Shown: piece by piece, positions 37,556 through 46,332 of the stretch | How the letters are laid out: each line of letters opens with the position of its first letter | How positions within the stretch are numbered: the stretch's first letter is position 1 | NCBI GenBank assembly: GCA_021730635.1 | Contig: JAJNNC010000004.1 | Coordinates: forward strand, 248,001 to 312,000 | Length of the DNA: 64,000 bases | Reading direction: 5' to 3' | Source: Catalimonadaceae bacterium JC749 | GTDB lineage: Bacteria; Bacteroidota; Bacteroidia; Cytophagales; Cyclobacteriaceae | Notes under the pieces: generated by a model | What the model was told of the DNA's origin: nothing | Database searches by the model: none | The model's input: only the letters and a program-made list of their open reading frames with translations | Made by a program: the position numbers and the translations under genes

Positions 37556-38878
37556 ATGATCATTATAGACAAAGCTTTACAATTCAGGGAAGACACTAAT
37601 AATCCCATCAGGGTAGGGATTCTGGGAGCAGGTTATATGGCAATCGGGTTGGTGAACCAGATTGTGCGATACACTCCTGGAATGGAGGTCGTAGCCATTT
37701 GCAACAGAAATCTTGACAAAGCGATTCGTTGTTATAAAAATGCCGGTATTGAGAAGGTAGCCGTCTGTGAAACTCCTTTGAGTCTGGAAGAAAGCATTTA
37801 TAACAAAGGGTATGCTGTCACCAATGATCCGGAAGTCATATGCAGTGCGGAAGGGGTTGATATTCTGGTAGAGGCCACAGGCACCATTGAATACGCCGCT
37901 AAAGTCGTTTTGAAAGCCATTGCGCATAAAAAACATGTTGTACTGCTGAATGCTGAGTTGGATGCTACCTTGGGGCCTATTTTGAAATACTATGCCGACA
38001 AAGAAAATGTCATCCTGAGCGGGAGCGACGGAGATCAGCCTGGTGTGATCATGAACTTGTACCGCTTTGTCAAAAGTATAGGATTCACGCCCCTGGTGTG
38101 TGGCAATATCAAAGGATTCTTAGACGTGTATAAAAATCCTAATGATATGATGGAGTTTGCCAGGAATATGGGGCAGAACGTGAATATGATCACCAATTTT
38201 ACGGATGGTACAAAAATCGCTTTCGAACAGGCATCCGTAGCCAATGCCACCGGCATGAAAGTATCACAGCGGGGAATGAAGGCTTATCATTCTGACAAAC
38301 ACATTGATGATCTGACAAATATCTACAACCTGGAAGAGCTGCAGGCACTTGGCGGAGTTGTAGATTATGTCGTGGGAGCCAAACCAGGACCGGGTATCTA
38401 CGTGTTTGCCACCACCCAGGATCCTATGGCTAAGCATTATTTAAGTTATTTAAAGTTAGGGAAGGGTCCCTTGTATAGCTTCTATACCCCTTATCACCTG
38501 TGTTTTTTCGAAGTGCCCAATTCCATTGCCAGAGTGTTTCATTTTAATGACCCTGTGATGGCCCCTGTCAGCGGCCCGGTCGTAGAAGTGGTCGCTACTG
38601 CCAAAAAAGAGCTGAAGGCAGGCGATACCCTGGATGGTTACGGAGGTTATACAGCCTTTGGGCAGTGTGAGAATGCCCCAGTGTGTTACAGAGAAAAATT
38701 ACTTCCCATCGGTCTGGCAGAGGGAGTGACGCTAAAACAGAACGTCAGTAAAGGGCAGGTCATTACCTTCGAGGATATAGAAATACCCAAAGACAGTTTT
38801 GTGTTTGACCTGTACCAAAAACAGCAGGAAAAATTTATAGACGAATTGGTTGTCAAAGAAAAATTTTCTGCCTTATAA
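37556..38878 (+). CDS. NAD(P)-binding dehydrogenase with C-terminal SAF domain (homoserine-dehydrogenase-like)
   Basis: This 440-residue protein begins with a Rossmann fold: V-G-I-L-G-A-G-Y-M-A-I-G-L (G-x-G-x-x-x-G, about residues 20-32), then V-V-A-I-C-N-R. The middle part, V-E-A-T-G-T-I-E-Y-A and S-G-S-D-G-D-Q-P-G, resembles the homoserine dehydrogenase/oxidoreductase group. The C terminus (about 345-425) has an SAF-type beta-clip, as in sialic acid synthase and altronate dehydratase (V-S-K-G-Q-V-I-T-F-E-D-I-E). Such proteins often sit in surface-sugar clusters, but no other sugar gene is nearby, so the reaction is unknown. A terminator closes the gene. Confidence 0.8.
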   Translation: MIIIDKALQFREDTNNPIRVGILGAGYMAIGLVNQIVRYTPGMEVVAICNRNLDKAIRCYKNAGIEKVAVCETPLSLEESIYNKGYAVTNDPEVICSAEGVDILVEATGTIEYAAKVVLKAIAHKKHVVLLNAELDATLGPILKYYADKENVILSGSDGDQPGVIMNLYRFVKSIGFTPLVCGNIKGFLDVYKNPNDMMEFARNMGQNVNMITNFTDGTKIAFEQASVANATGMKVSQRGMKAYHSDKHIDDLTNIYNLEELQALGGVVDYVVGAKPGPGIYVFATTQDPMAKHYLSYLKLGKGPLYSFYTPYHLCFFEVPNSIARVFHFNDPVMAPVSGPVVEVVATAKKELKAGDTLDGYGGYTAFGQCENAPVCYREKLLPIGLAEGVTLKQNVSKGQVITFEDIEIPKDSFVFDLYQKQQEKFIDELVVKEKFSAL

Positions 38879-38893
38879 AAATACAATCATGAT

Positions 38894-38917
38894 AACCCGG
38901 TTGACCGGGTTTTTTTT
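38894..38917 (+). terminator. Rho-independent terminator
   Basis: AACCCGG, a TTGA loop, CCGGGTT and a run of T bases, 16 bases after the dehydrogenase stop. Confidence 0.9.
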
Positions 38918-39062
38918 GATCACTGCAATGATTTTATCTGGATTTATACTAAAGTGATCGTTGCGTTTGTTTCTTTTTTAAAGAATCTGCATTTGCTGAA
39001 AAGGATGTGGAACCAAAATATACTTTCAACGGGACTTTTTATATCAAATTTTGTATAAAATT

Positions 39063-39091
39063 TTGAGTTTTGATCCCTATATCTATATTTG
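39063..39091 (+). promoter_or_regulatory. Bacteroidota-type promoter of the DksA-like gene
   Basis: TTG at 39063-39065 and TATATTTG at 39084-39091, spacing 18, a full match to TAnnTTTG. Predicted leader of about 24 bases to the ATG at 39122. Confidence 0.6.
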
Positions 39092-39121
39092 CGAACAAAA
39101 ATTCAGGTTAAATTTTAAGAG

Positions 39122-39505
39122 ATGAGCCAAGAAGAAAAAACAAGATATTCTGAGGAAGAGCTTCGGGAATTTGAAGTAATCATAGATGCGAAATTGGAGA
39201 AAGCCAAGGAAGAGCTCGAAAATATCAAAGCCATTCTCAGCCGAAAATACGATAGTGGAACGGATACAACGGTAGGTAATATCAAAATGCTGGAAGATGG
39301 CGCTGATACATTGGAGAAAGAAAGTCTAAGTCAGTTAGCTGCCCGACAACAAAAATTTATCAACCAGCTGGAGAGCGCCAAAGCGCGGATAAAAAATGGC
39401 ACCTATGGTATTTGTGTGGATACCGGTAAACTCATTGCTAAAGAAAGATTGAGAGCTGTTCCCCATACCCGCCATTCCATTGAAGCCAAATTAAAACAAC
39501 AGTAA
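39122..39505 (+). CDS. TraR/DksA-family protein with a degenerate zinc finger
   Basis: A 127-residue protein with the DksA layout: an N-terminal helical hairpin (two long coiled helices, residues 10-90) and a C-terminal globular end. DksA binds RNA polymerase through its secondary channel and, with ppGpp, retunes rRNA and amino-acid promoters. The C-terminal motif reads N-G-T-Y-G-I-C-V-D-T-G-K-L-I-A-K-E-R-L-R-A-V-P. Only one of the four zinc cysteines (C-x-x-C ... C-x-x-C) remains, so zinc binding is doubtful. Similar cysteine-poor forms are, from memory, common in Bacteroidota. scpB follows 39 bases downstream. Confidence 0.85.
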   Translation: MSQEEKTRYSEEELREFEVIIDAKLEKAKEELENIKAILSRKYDSGTDTTVGNIKMLEDGADTLEKESLSQLAARQQKFINQLESAKARIKNGTYGICVDTGKLIAKERLRAVPHTRHSIEAKLKQQ

Positions 39506-39544
39506 AAGCTTCCTGGTTTTAATGACAATAAATACGAAGCTATT

Positions 39545-40141
39545 TTGGAATTTTTACAACATCATATCGAGGCGCTCATATTTTGTGCGTCCAAACCTGT
39601 CAGTATTGCCGAATTGAAAAACTGTCTTTCGGAAATGTTCGATGCGGAAGTTTCTGAAGAAGACATACGAAAGGCTATCGAGAATTTGATGAAGCAATAC
39701 GAAAGTCCTGATTATTCCTTTCAGATTTATGAAATAGCCCGGGGATATCAGTTCCTGACCAAACCTGCCTATCAATCCAGCATCAGTATCTTACTGAAAC
39801 AACAGTCCAAAAAAAGACTTTCTAATGCAGCCCTGGAAACACTGGCTATTATTGCTTATAAACAACCCATTACAAAAGCCACGGTAGAACAAATCCGGGG
39901 AGTAGGCTGTGATTATGCCTTGCAAAAGCTTCTGGAAAAATCATTGATAGAAATTGTGGGAAAAGAGGATAGCATAGGAAAACCGCTGTTGTATGGAACC
40001 ACAGACTTTTTTATGCAGTATTTTGGCATCAAGAGTATGAACGAGCTGCCAACGCCTACAGATTTTGAAAAGCTCCATAATATGATTGGAGAAGAGGCTT
40101 TCGAGGTAGATTCCGACGAAAACAATACTGAAACGGATTAA
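39545..40141 (+). CDS. scpB: Segregation and condensation protein B
   Basis: This 198-residue winged-helix protein is the kleisin-associated subunit of the SMC-ScpA-ScpB condensin. It carries the family start E-F-L-Q-H-H-I-E-A-L-I-F-C-A and the block A-L-E-T-L-A-I-I-A-Y-K-Q-P-I-T-K, followed by V-E-Q-I-R-G-V. The start is TTG at 39545; the only nearby ATG upstream is in another frame. The C-terminal tail is acidic and short. Confidence 0.94.
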   Translation: MEFLQHHIEALIFCASKPVSIAELKNCLSEMFDAEVSEEDIRKAIENLMKQYESPDYSFQIYEIARGYQFLTKPAYQSSISILLKQQSKKRLSNAALETLAIIAYKQPITKATVEQIRGVGCDYALQKLLEKSLIEIVGKEDSIGKPLLYGTTDFFMQYFGIKSMNELPTPTDFEKLHNMIGEEAFEVDSDENNTETD

Positions 40142-40224
40142 CTTTGCCATCTCTGTTAATCAAACAGTCATTCCCTCATTTATCTGAATGAGGCAAACCA
40201 CTTGCATTCTTATAAATTGTAATC

Positions 40225-40947
40225 ATGCTTAAATTAGATATATTAGTCATTGCTGCCCATCCTGACGATGCAGAATTAGGTTGCGGGGGAACCATAGCTT
40301 CTCATGTACGACAGGGAAAAAAAGTAGGGATTGTCGATCTGACAAGGGGCGAATTAGGCACCCGGGGGACACCAGAAATCCGGGCACGGGAAGCGGAAGC
40401 AGCTCAGAAAGTACTGGGGCTTTCGGTAAGAGAAAATCTCGGATTCAGTGATGCTTTTTTTGCCAACGACCGTGCGCATCAACTGGCGCTGATACAGGTG
40501 ATCAGAAAATACCAGCCGGATATCATATTAGCCAACGCCGTTGAAGACCGCCATCCTGATCATGGGAGAGCGGCTGCCCTGGTCAAGGAGTCTTGTTTTT
40601 ATGCCGGACTCAGAAAAATAGAAACCATATATCAGGACAAGCCACAGCAACCCTGGCGTCCGGCCCAGTTGTATCATTTTATTCAAAGCAATTATATCAA
40701 CCCCGACCTGATCGTAGATGTGTCTGACAGTTGGGAGAAAAAAATGGAAGCGATTCGCTGTTTTGAATCACAGTTTGATGGAAACAATAATCCGGAAGAA
40801 CCACAGACCTTCCTGACAACGCCTATCTTCCTACAGTTTGTGGAGGCAAGAGCCAGAGAACTGGGTCATTCCATCGGGGTTACTTATGGGGAGGGTTTTA
40901 CTATTGATAAACCTATCGGTTTACAAAGTTTCTATGATATACATTAA
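40225..40947 (+). CDS. bshB1: Bacillithiol biosynthesis deacetylase BshB1
   Basis: A 240-residue LmbE/PIG-L zinc hydrolase. It removes acetate from N-acetylglucosaminyl malate, the second step towards bacillithiol, the thiol that replaces glutathione here. The zinc motif is A-A-H-P-D-D-A-E-L-G-C-G-G (residues 9-21). The BshB1 hallmark D-L-T-R-G-E-L-G-T-R-G and the distal E-D-R-H-P-D-H-G-R-A-A are all present. bshA and bshC are not in the window. Confidence 0.94.
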   Translation: MLKLDILVIAAHPDDAELGCGGTIASHVRQGKKVGIVDLTRGELGTRGTPEIRAREAEAAQKVLGLSVRENLGFSDAFFANDRAHQLALIQVIRKYQPDIILANAVEDRHPDHGRAAALVKESCFYAGLRKIETIYQDKPQQPWRPAQLYHFIQSNYINPDLIVDVSDSWEKKMEAIRCFESQFDGNNNPEEPQTFLTTPIFLQFVEARARELGHSIGVTYGEGFTIDKPIGLQSFYDIH

Positions 40948-40973
40948 AAAAAGGGCAACTCAGCCCTTTTTTG
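40946..40973. terminator. Bidirectional terminator between bshB1 and tatA
   Basis: AAAAAAGGGC (40947-40956) pairs with GCCCTTTTTT (40963-40972) around a 6-base loop, between convergent genes. Confidence 0.9.
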
Positions 40974-40976
40974 TCC

Positions 40977-41174
40977 TTATTTATCAATCTTAAGGCCGCC
41001 TTCAATTTCATCCTTGATTTCCTTGGTGGCATCCTTAAATTCTCTAATCCCTTTTCCTAAGCCACGGGCTATATCAGGAATTTTATTTGCACCAAAAAAG
41101 ATCAGAACAAAGAGGAGGATGATCATGATTTCCCATCCGCCAATGCCTCCTAAAAACAATAAGACATGATGCAT
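40977..41174 (-). CDS. tatA: Sec-independent protein translocase TatA
   Basis: A 65-residue protein with the TatA plan: one N-terminal membrane helix (W-E-I-M-I-I-L-L-F-V-L-I-F-F-G), the F-G hinge, then the amphipathic helix K-I-P-D-I-A-R-G-L-G-K-G-I-R-E-F-K and a charged tail. TatA oligomers form the pore that exports folded proteins with twin-arginine signals; one candidate substrate is at 47979-49304. TatC is not in the window. Confidence 0.94.
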   Translation of the reverse strand: MHHVLLFLGGIGGWEIMIILLFVLIFFGANKIPDIARGLGKGIREFKDATKEIKDEIEGGLKIDK

Positions 41175-41446
41175 AATGTTGAAATGTTAAAGTTTATGAA
41201 TATTAGTTTCTCAAGGGTACGGGTTTTAATTCTTGCAACAATAAATTGATACAATTCCTTCCTTCTCCTTCCATTATTTGTAAAATAATTAAAGTAAATG
41301 TAACCTATTTCCCGGTAAACTGATCATTTACTAAAAAATATTTCATCAAGCCACCAAAGAGTCCTCTCTCAGCAATGGTACACCGGCTTCTTGGCCCCTG
41401 TTTCAGGGGTTTGAACAGAGAATTATAACACAGAAAGAGTAACGCT

Positions 41447-42886
41447 TCAGAGCTGGTTAAAAGAAGCCTGGTGAAAGTCTATAAGAAAAAGGGATTGGGT
41501 GGCACGGGTAAAAGCAGTATACAACCACCGGAGGGTATCGGAAGAAAGGGGCGTGTTTTTCAGGTAACCGGGATCTATGAAAACGACCGGCCATTGTCCC
41601 CCCTGGGCCTTATGGCAGGTAAGGGCATAGGCAAACTTGATCTGAAGAGCATTGAGGTAAGCATCTTTCCGGATAGATTTTAGCTGTCGCGAACGTTGCG
41701 GAATGAGATGGTAGTCTACCGCTACCGCCTCATACAAACTCTTATTGTCTTCAGAGGAAAGCGTAGGCAGGTGGCTGTGTAGGGTATCGAGCATCACTTT
41801 GCTCTCAAACATCTTTTGCTTGGGATAGTCGGGCAACCGTAGCAGCAGATCGGCAAACCGGAAACCGTAACATGTTTCACTGTTTAATACTTCTACCACC
41901 TCTGCAAATTCTCCGTTAGCCAGGAAGCCCACACGGCTGCTCTTGGGTAATACCCGGTAGTTGTTTCTTACGATCATCACCAGGTCACCGGCCTCAATCT
42001 CAGATTGACGGTGTAGGATCTCTTTTCTGACCAGCTGGTTGTATTGTGTTGCTTCCTGGTTGGAGGGGCAGATGATAAGGGTGTTGTTGAGTCCATACCG
42101 CAGATAGGCATAACTTAACCCTTCCTGTAAACGGGAAGACAGCATGCGGTAGATATCAGGGTATTCCCTGGTATCCAGAGCCAGGGCTGGCTTGCGTTGC
42201 GCTATCTGTTGCCGCAGCCGGGTTGCATTTTCCAATATTCCACTTTCCTGGTGGTGCCGGACAACCTCTGTGAGCTGGTGCTCAAATACCTGCAATGCGT
42301 ATACCATCTGGAGCATTTCTCCACTCAGGGCGAAGCTCAGATCCTGGCCTACCGGTGGTAACTGGGCCGTGTCGCCGATGAAAATAAGCTTGTTTGTAGG
42401 GTGTTCATAGATATACTCAATCAGATCAGTAAGCAGGTTCTCCTGACCCAGATCATTTTCATGACTGATCATAGAAGCTTCATCGACAATATAAACCGTA
42501 TGATGCTGGTAGTTTTTTCTCCGCTTGAACTGAATATTTCCTGAAAAAGGGTTTTGTACCTGCTTGTATATCTGCCGGTGGATAGTGTAGGCCTTTCGTT
42601 TGGTATACTGAGAGATCACTTTTGCAGCTCGACCCGTTGGAGCCAGTAATACAGCACGATACTGTAGTTTCCTTAAAGCTTTGGTTAAGGCTTTGATCAC
42701 CGTCGTCTTTCCCGTACCCGCATACCCCTTCAAAATGAAGACTGATCTTTCCTGATGGTTTGTCTGTAGAAAATGACTCAGCTTTTCAAAAAGGAGCATC
42801 TGGTCTGCAGTAGGGATAAAAGGAAAATTCCTTTGTAATAAAGTGAGCGCATCTTCCGATGGATCCATAGGCATAGTGTAAGGCAC
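41447..42886 (-). CDS. RecD-like ATP-dependent DNA helicase (SF1)
   Basis: This 479-residue superfamily 1 helicase has Walker A L-K-G-Y-A-G-T-G-K-T-T (about residues 51-61) and Walker B V-Y-I-V-D-E-A-S-M. Motif III is G-D-T-A-Q-L-P-P-V-G, motif V-like T-C-H-K-A-Q-G-G-Q-W, and motif VI L-Y-T-A-F-T-R-A. It lacks the long N-terminal extension of RecD2 and stands alone, so it belongs to the short RecD-like/Pif1-like group of Bacteroidota. It unwinds DNA 5' to 3' by family analogy. The start may be the first ATG or M5. Confidence 0.88.
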   Translation of the reverse strand: MPYTMPMDPSEDALTLLQRNFPFIPTADQMLLFEKLSHFLQTNHQERSVFILKGYAGTGKTTVIKALTKALRKLQYRAVLLAPTGRAAKVISQYTKRKAYTIHRQIYKQVQNPFSGNIQFKRRKNYQHHTVYIVDEASMISHENDLGQENLLTDLIEYIYEHPTNKLIFIGDTAQLPPVGQDLSFALSGEMLQMVYALQVFEHQLTEVVRHHQESGILENATRLRQQIAQRKPALALDTREYPDIYRMLSSRLQEGLSYAYLRYGLNNTLIICPSNQEATQYNQLVRKEILHRQSEIEAGDLVMIVRNNYRVLPKSSRVGFLANGEFAEVVEVLNSETCYGFRFADLLLRLPDYPKQKMFESKVMLDTLHSHLPTLSSEDNKSLYEAVAVDYHLIPQRSRQLKSIRKDAYLNALQIKFAYALTCHKAQGGQWPVVFIDPGYLKNTPLSSDTLRWLYTAFTRATQSLFLIDFHQASFNQL

Positions 42887-43094
42887 AAATTTAGGATTAA
42901 AATTGTTTAAATAAAGGAGGAAAAATATTACTTATAAGGGGACTGAGAAGCCCTGGCATTACCTTCTGAAATCATTGAAAAAATATTTTATAAGCTACTG
43001 TAAATCAGTGGATTAAATTTGTTCTTTTTTTAAGATTTCGGCACTTTTTTTAAGGTCACTACGTTTAATAAATGAACACCAAATAACGCTCAAA

Positions 43095-43883
43095 ATGAGT
43101 CAAGAAACGAAAGACACACTCACTAAAAAAGTTATCGAAAGCTACGATATCGCTAATTCTCACGAGACCATGCATCTGGCTCAGGACTTGGCGAGATTTA
43201 TCAAAGAAAATAACTTGTTTCATAATATCCAGGGCAAAGCATATGTCAATGTGGAAGGTTGGCAATACGCCGGTTCGCGTTTAGGCATTGTACCGGTTAT
43301 CGAAGAGCTTAACCATATCAGCCCGAGCGACAATGAAATCAAATACCAGGCAAAAGTAAAGCTCCTCAACCTGAAAACGCAGCAGGAGATAGGGTCTGGT
43401 TATGCCATTTGCAGTAACAAAGAAAACGGCAAAAGGAATTATCAGGAGTTTGCCATCGCTTCTATGGCTCAGACCAGAGCAATTGGGAAGGCATACCGCA
43501 ACATCCTGGCGTGGATCATCCGGGCAGCCGGTTACGAACCTACACCGGCAGAGGAAATGGATTATATGATTGTGAAGGAGGACCTGCCTGCCACCCAGGA
43601 TCGTTCGCCTAAAAAGAAAAGTGAGCGGGCAGCCGAACAAAAAAAAGCCCAACATTCCGTCGTAAGTGAAGAAAAGCAGGCTCAGGCTGAACTAAAATTG
43701 GCCTCAGTGAAACAAAAAACAGAATTACTGTTGTTGTTAAATAACAAGGTCATCACTAACGAGGAAAAAAATAAAATGATTGAAAACATCAACAAGTTAG
43801 ATGTTGAAAGAGCCACTAAAGCGATTGCGAAGCTTAAGAAAGTGATAGAAGAAAGACAAAATGTAGAATCTCACGCAGCATAG
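43095..43883 (+). CDS. Unknown protein resembling phage DNA-annealing accessory proteins
   Basis: A 262-residue soluble protein. The central block E-F-A-I-A-S-M-A-Q-T-R-A-I-G-K-A-Y-R-N followed by A-G-Y-E-P-T-P-A-E-E-M resembles, from memory, a phage and plasmid protein group found beside recombination genes. The N-terminal part includes V-E-G-W-Q-Y-A-G-S-R-L-G-I-V-P. The C-terminal 90 residues are lysine- and glutamate-rich and mostly helical. A role in single-strand annealing is an inference only. It sits between a helicase and a LOG gene with its own leader (TACGTTTA at 43060-43067 is promoter-like), with no phage genes around it, and ends at a strong terminator. Confidence 0.7.
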   Translation: MSQETKDTLTKKVIESYDIANSHETMHLAQDLARFIKENNLFHNIQGKAYVNVEGWQYAGSRLGIVPVIEELNHISPSDNEIKYQAKVKLLNLKTQQEIGSGYAICSNKENGKRNYQEFAIASMAQTRAIGKAYRNILAWIIRAAGYEPTPAEEMDYMIVKEDLPATQDRSPKKKSERAAEQKKAQHSVVSEEKQAQAELKLASVKQKTELLLLLNNKVITNEEKNKMIENINKLDVERATKAIAKLKKVIEERQNVESHAA

Positions 43884-43909
43884 TTTGGTTTGGTTAGTTT
43901 AGTAGAAAG

Positions 43910-43941
43910 CCCCGGGAATAGGTATTTCCGGGGTTTTTTTT
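43910..43941. terminator. Terminator between the annealing-like gene and the LOG gene
   Basis: CCCCGGGAATA (43910-43920) pairs with TATTTCCGGGG (43923-43933) with one G-U wobble, followed by eight T bases. It overlaps the end of the convergent gene. Confidence 0.88.
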
Positions 43942-44521
43942 ATGTTTTCTTCTTATCCAGCCAATGGGGATTCTCTACCTGTCTGTAGGCCTCCATTTGC
44001 TGTAGTAAGTCTGCAGGATCGTTCGAAAAGAGAGCGATGTTGCGGTTGGATTCTTTCAGCATCCCTTCCTGCACCATGCAGTCAAACAGCTGAATCAAAT
44101 GGTCGTAATAGCCATTGACATTCAAAATACCAATGGGTTTGCTGTGCAGTTGCAATTGTGACCAGGTCAGCATCTCCGTCAGCTCTTCCAGGGTTCCGTA
44201 GCCGCCCGGTAAGGTGATCACCCCTTCGGAGAGTTCAGACATTTTTAGTTTGCGCTGATGCATGGATTCTACCATGATCAGTTCAGTAAGGCCCTGATGG
44301 GCGATCTCCGCTGTGGCGAGAAATCTGGGAATAACGCCAATGGCTTTTCCTCCCAGTTGCATGACCGTGTCAGCCACCACACCCATTAAACCTACTCTGC
44401 CCCCTCCATACACCAGCGTCATGTCTCGCTCGACCAATAAAGTCCCTACCGCCTGAGCGGCTTGTTGATAAATAGTAGAATTTCCCAGACTGGAAGCACA
44501 GAAAACGGCAATACTGTTCAT
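43940..44521 (-). CDS. LOG-family protein (TIGR00730, cytokinin-type phosphoribohydrolase)
   Basis: This 193-residue Rossmann-like protein carries the LOG signature P-G-G-Y-G-T-L-E-E near residue 104 and the upstream S-M-H-Q-R-K. Together these form the active site that splits nucleoside 5'-monophosphates into base and ribose phosphate. V-Y-G-G-G-R-V-G-L-M-G is also conserved. The bacterial substrate is uncertain. It diverges from the next gene across only 22 bases. Confidence 0.92.
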   Translation of the reverse strand: MNSIAVFCASSLGNSTIYQQAAQAVGTLLVERDMTLVYGGGRVGLMGVVADTVMQLGGKAIGVIPRFLATAEIAHQGLTELIMVESMHQRKLKMSELSEGVITLPGGYGTLEELTEMLTWSQLQLHSKPIGILNVNGYYDHLIQLFDCMVQEGMLKESNRNIALFSNDPADLLQQMEAYRQVENPHWLDKKKT

Positions 44522-44543
44522 GGTTTTTATTTATTTTAGAAGA

Positions 44544-45011
44544 ATGAAAAAAATAATCATTACGATAGGTTTTGTTAGCAGTATCATGGGCAGTAGTTGG
44601 GCACAAGCTCCTGATGCCGAAATAGATCAGGTCAAAAAGGTGGTCGAGCAGCTTTTTGAGGGAATGCGGCAAGGAGAAGCTCGTTTGCTGCAACCTCTTT
44701 TCCATACCCAGGCTCGTCTGCTGACCGTCCTGGAAAAAGAGGGGGTAGCCTCCCTGGAAGAAACGCCTATCGAGGAATTTATCAAGGCAGCCGGCAAACC
44801 ACACGAAAAAACCTGGGATGAAAGAATTGGTGATCCGGTAGTCCGGATAGATGGGCCCATGGCCACGGTGTGGGCTCCTTATACTTTTTATCTGGGCGAA
44901 ACATTCAGTCATTGCGGTGTCAATTCATTCCTGCTTTACCTAAGCTCAGAGGGGTGGAAAATATTACAAATTACCGATACTCGCAGAAAGGATCATTGTC
45001 CTTCCTTTTAA
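44544..45011 (+). CDS. Exported NTF2-like (SnoaL/DUF4440 type) protein
   Basis: A 155-residue protein with a signal peptide (K-I-I-I-T-I-G-F-V-S-S-I-M-G-S-S-W-A-Q). A cone-shaped NTF2-like domain follows: helix E-I-D-Q-V-K-K-V-V-E-Q-L-F-E-G-M, then strands ending V-W-A-P-Y-T-F-Y-L, and G-W-K-I-L-Q-I-T-D-T-R. This resembles the nuclear transport factor 2 family proteins that are secreted in many Bacteroidota. No catalytic residues can be named. The ATG at 44544 is preferred; the frame extends eight codons further upstream. Confidence 0.8.
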   Translation: MKKIIITIGFVSSIMGSSWAQAPDAEIDQVKKVVEQLFEGMRQGEARLLQPLFHTQARLLTVLEKEGVASLEETPIEEFIKAAGKPHEKTWDERIGDPVVRIDGPMATVWAPYTFYLGETFSHCGVNSFLLYLSSEGWKILQITDTRRKDHCPSF

Positions 45012-45259
45012 ATATCTGTTAAATTTTCAGGGAGTGATGGGCCCGCTCTATTCATTCTGATCCATAGCAATTCCCTTGTACTTAGTTGTTACGCTGTGCA
45101 AAGTGGCTCACTCCATGAGGATCAAGCACCTGAAAAGTATAGTACAGGCCTCAAAAACAAAGTTTTCATAAAAACCTTTAGGTGATGCTTTAAAAAAATG
45201 ACTAATATTACAATCCGCTTCGGCTGAAAAAGTTTTACAACCTAAACCTGTTGAATGTA

Positions 45260-46327
45260 ATGAATCAACCTATCAAAGTATTAGTAGTAGGATGTGGGAA
45301 TATGGGTACATCACATGCCCGTGCTTATCATAAAATGCCGGAATTTGAAATTGTAGGCGTGGTAAGCCGTGGGCCTGAAAGTCGTCAGCGGTTATCCAGA
45401 GAGCTGGGAGGTGTACCGGAATTCGACAATTTTGAGGAAGCGCTGACATCAACACGCCCCGATGCCGTCTCTATCAATACCTATCCGGATACCCATGCAG
45501 CCTATGTCATGCAAAGCCTGAGAGCAGGGGCTCATGTGTTTGTAGAAAAACCACTAGCCAATACGGTGGAAGAATGCCAGGACATTGTCAGAACAGCCCG
45601 GGAAACGGGAAAAAAGCTTCTGATAGGCTATATTGTCAGGGTACACCCGGCCTGGAAGAAATTTATTGAGATTTCTAAAACGCTGGGCAAACCGCTGGTG
45701 ATGCGGATGAATTTGAACCAGCAAAGCAGTGGTGCTACCTGGAAGACCCATTTGAACCTGATGAAGTCTATGTCGCCCATTGTAGATTGTGGGGTTCACT
45801 ATGTGGATGTGATGTGCCTGATGACAGAATCTCAACCCATCCGGGTGAGTGCCATTGGCGCCCGCCTCACCGATGAGGTGGCCCCGGATATGTATAATTA
45901 CGGGCAATTGCAGGTCACCTTTGAAGACGGTTCGGTAGGTTGGTATGAAGCCGGCTGGGGGCCAATGATCAGTGAAACAGCCTTTTTTGTGAAAGATGTG
46001 ATAGGTCCTAAAGGGTGTGTCAGCATCATGGAATCCCAAAGTGCCTCCGACGATGTGGATTCACACAGCAAAACAGGCTCCTTGAAACTTCATTATGCAG
46101 ACCGCAATGCAGAAGGTCATTTTGCCAGACCTGATGAACTCATCAGTACTGCCGACGAACCGGACCACCAGGGTTTATGTGACCTGGAGCAGCAGCTATT
46201 CCTGAGAGCGATACAGGAAGATTTGGATCTGTCACAACATCACCAGGATGCTATCAACAGTTTGCGGGTGGTGTTAGCAGCTGATCAATCGTTCAAAACC
46301 GGTAAAACCGTTGAGATCCGTTACTGA
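45260..46327 (+). CDS. Gfo/Idh/MocA-family oxidoreductase
   Basis: This 355-residue NAD(P)-dependent sugar or inositol dehydrogenase has the Rossmann motif V-V-G-C-G-N-M-G-T-S-H-A and the family Lys in V-F-V-E-K-P-L-A-N (about residue 99). D-C-G-V-H-Y-V-D supplies the usual catalytic histidine region. It starts at the ATG at 45260 (a TTG nine bases earlier is also open). The DUF2141 gene follows after 5 bases. Substrate unknown. Confidence 0.88.
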   Translation: MNQPIKVLVVGCGNMGTSHARAYHKMPEFEIVGVVSRGPESRQRLSRELGGVPEFDNFEEALTSTRPDAVSINTYPDTHAAYVMQSLRAGAHVFVEKPLANTVEECQDIVRTARETGKKLLIGYIVRVHPAWKKFIEISKTLGKPLVMRMNLNQQSSGATWKTHLNLMKSMSPIVDCGVHYVDVMCLMTESQPIRVSAIGARLTDEVAPDMYNYGQLQVTFEDGSVGWYEAGWGPMISETAFFVKDVIGPKGCVSIMESQSASDDVDSHSKTGSLKLHYADRNAEGHFARPDELISTADEPDHQGLCDLEQQLFLRAIQEDLDLSQHHQDAINSLRVVLAADQSFKTGKTVEIRY

Positions 46328-46332
46328 GTTTT

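Noticed and set aside
38918-38959. GATCACT...AGTGATC inverted repeat with a 28-base spacer
   Set aside because: A 7-base arm at such spacing is expected by chance in this A/T-rich gap; no link to a gene.
44370-44912. 180-codon frame on the minus strand crossing the LOG and NTF2-like genes
   Set aside because: Overlaps two well-supported genes on both strands and has no protein-like pattern.
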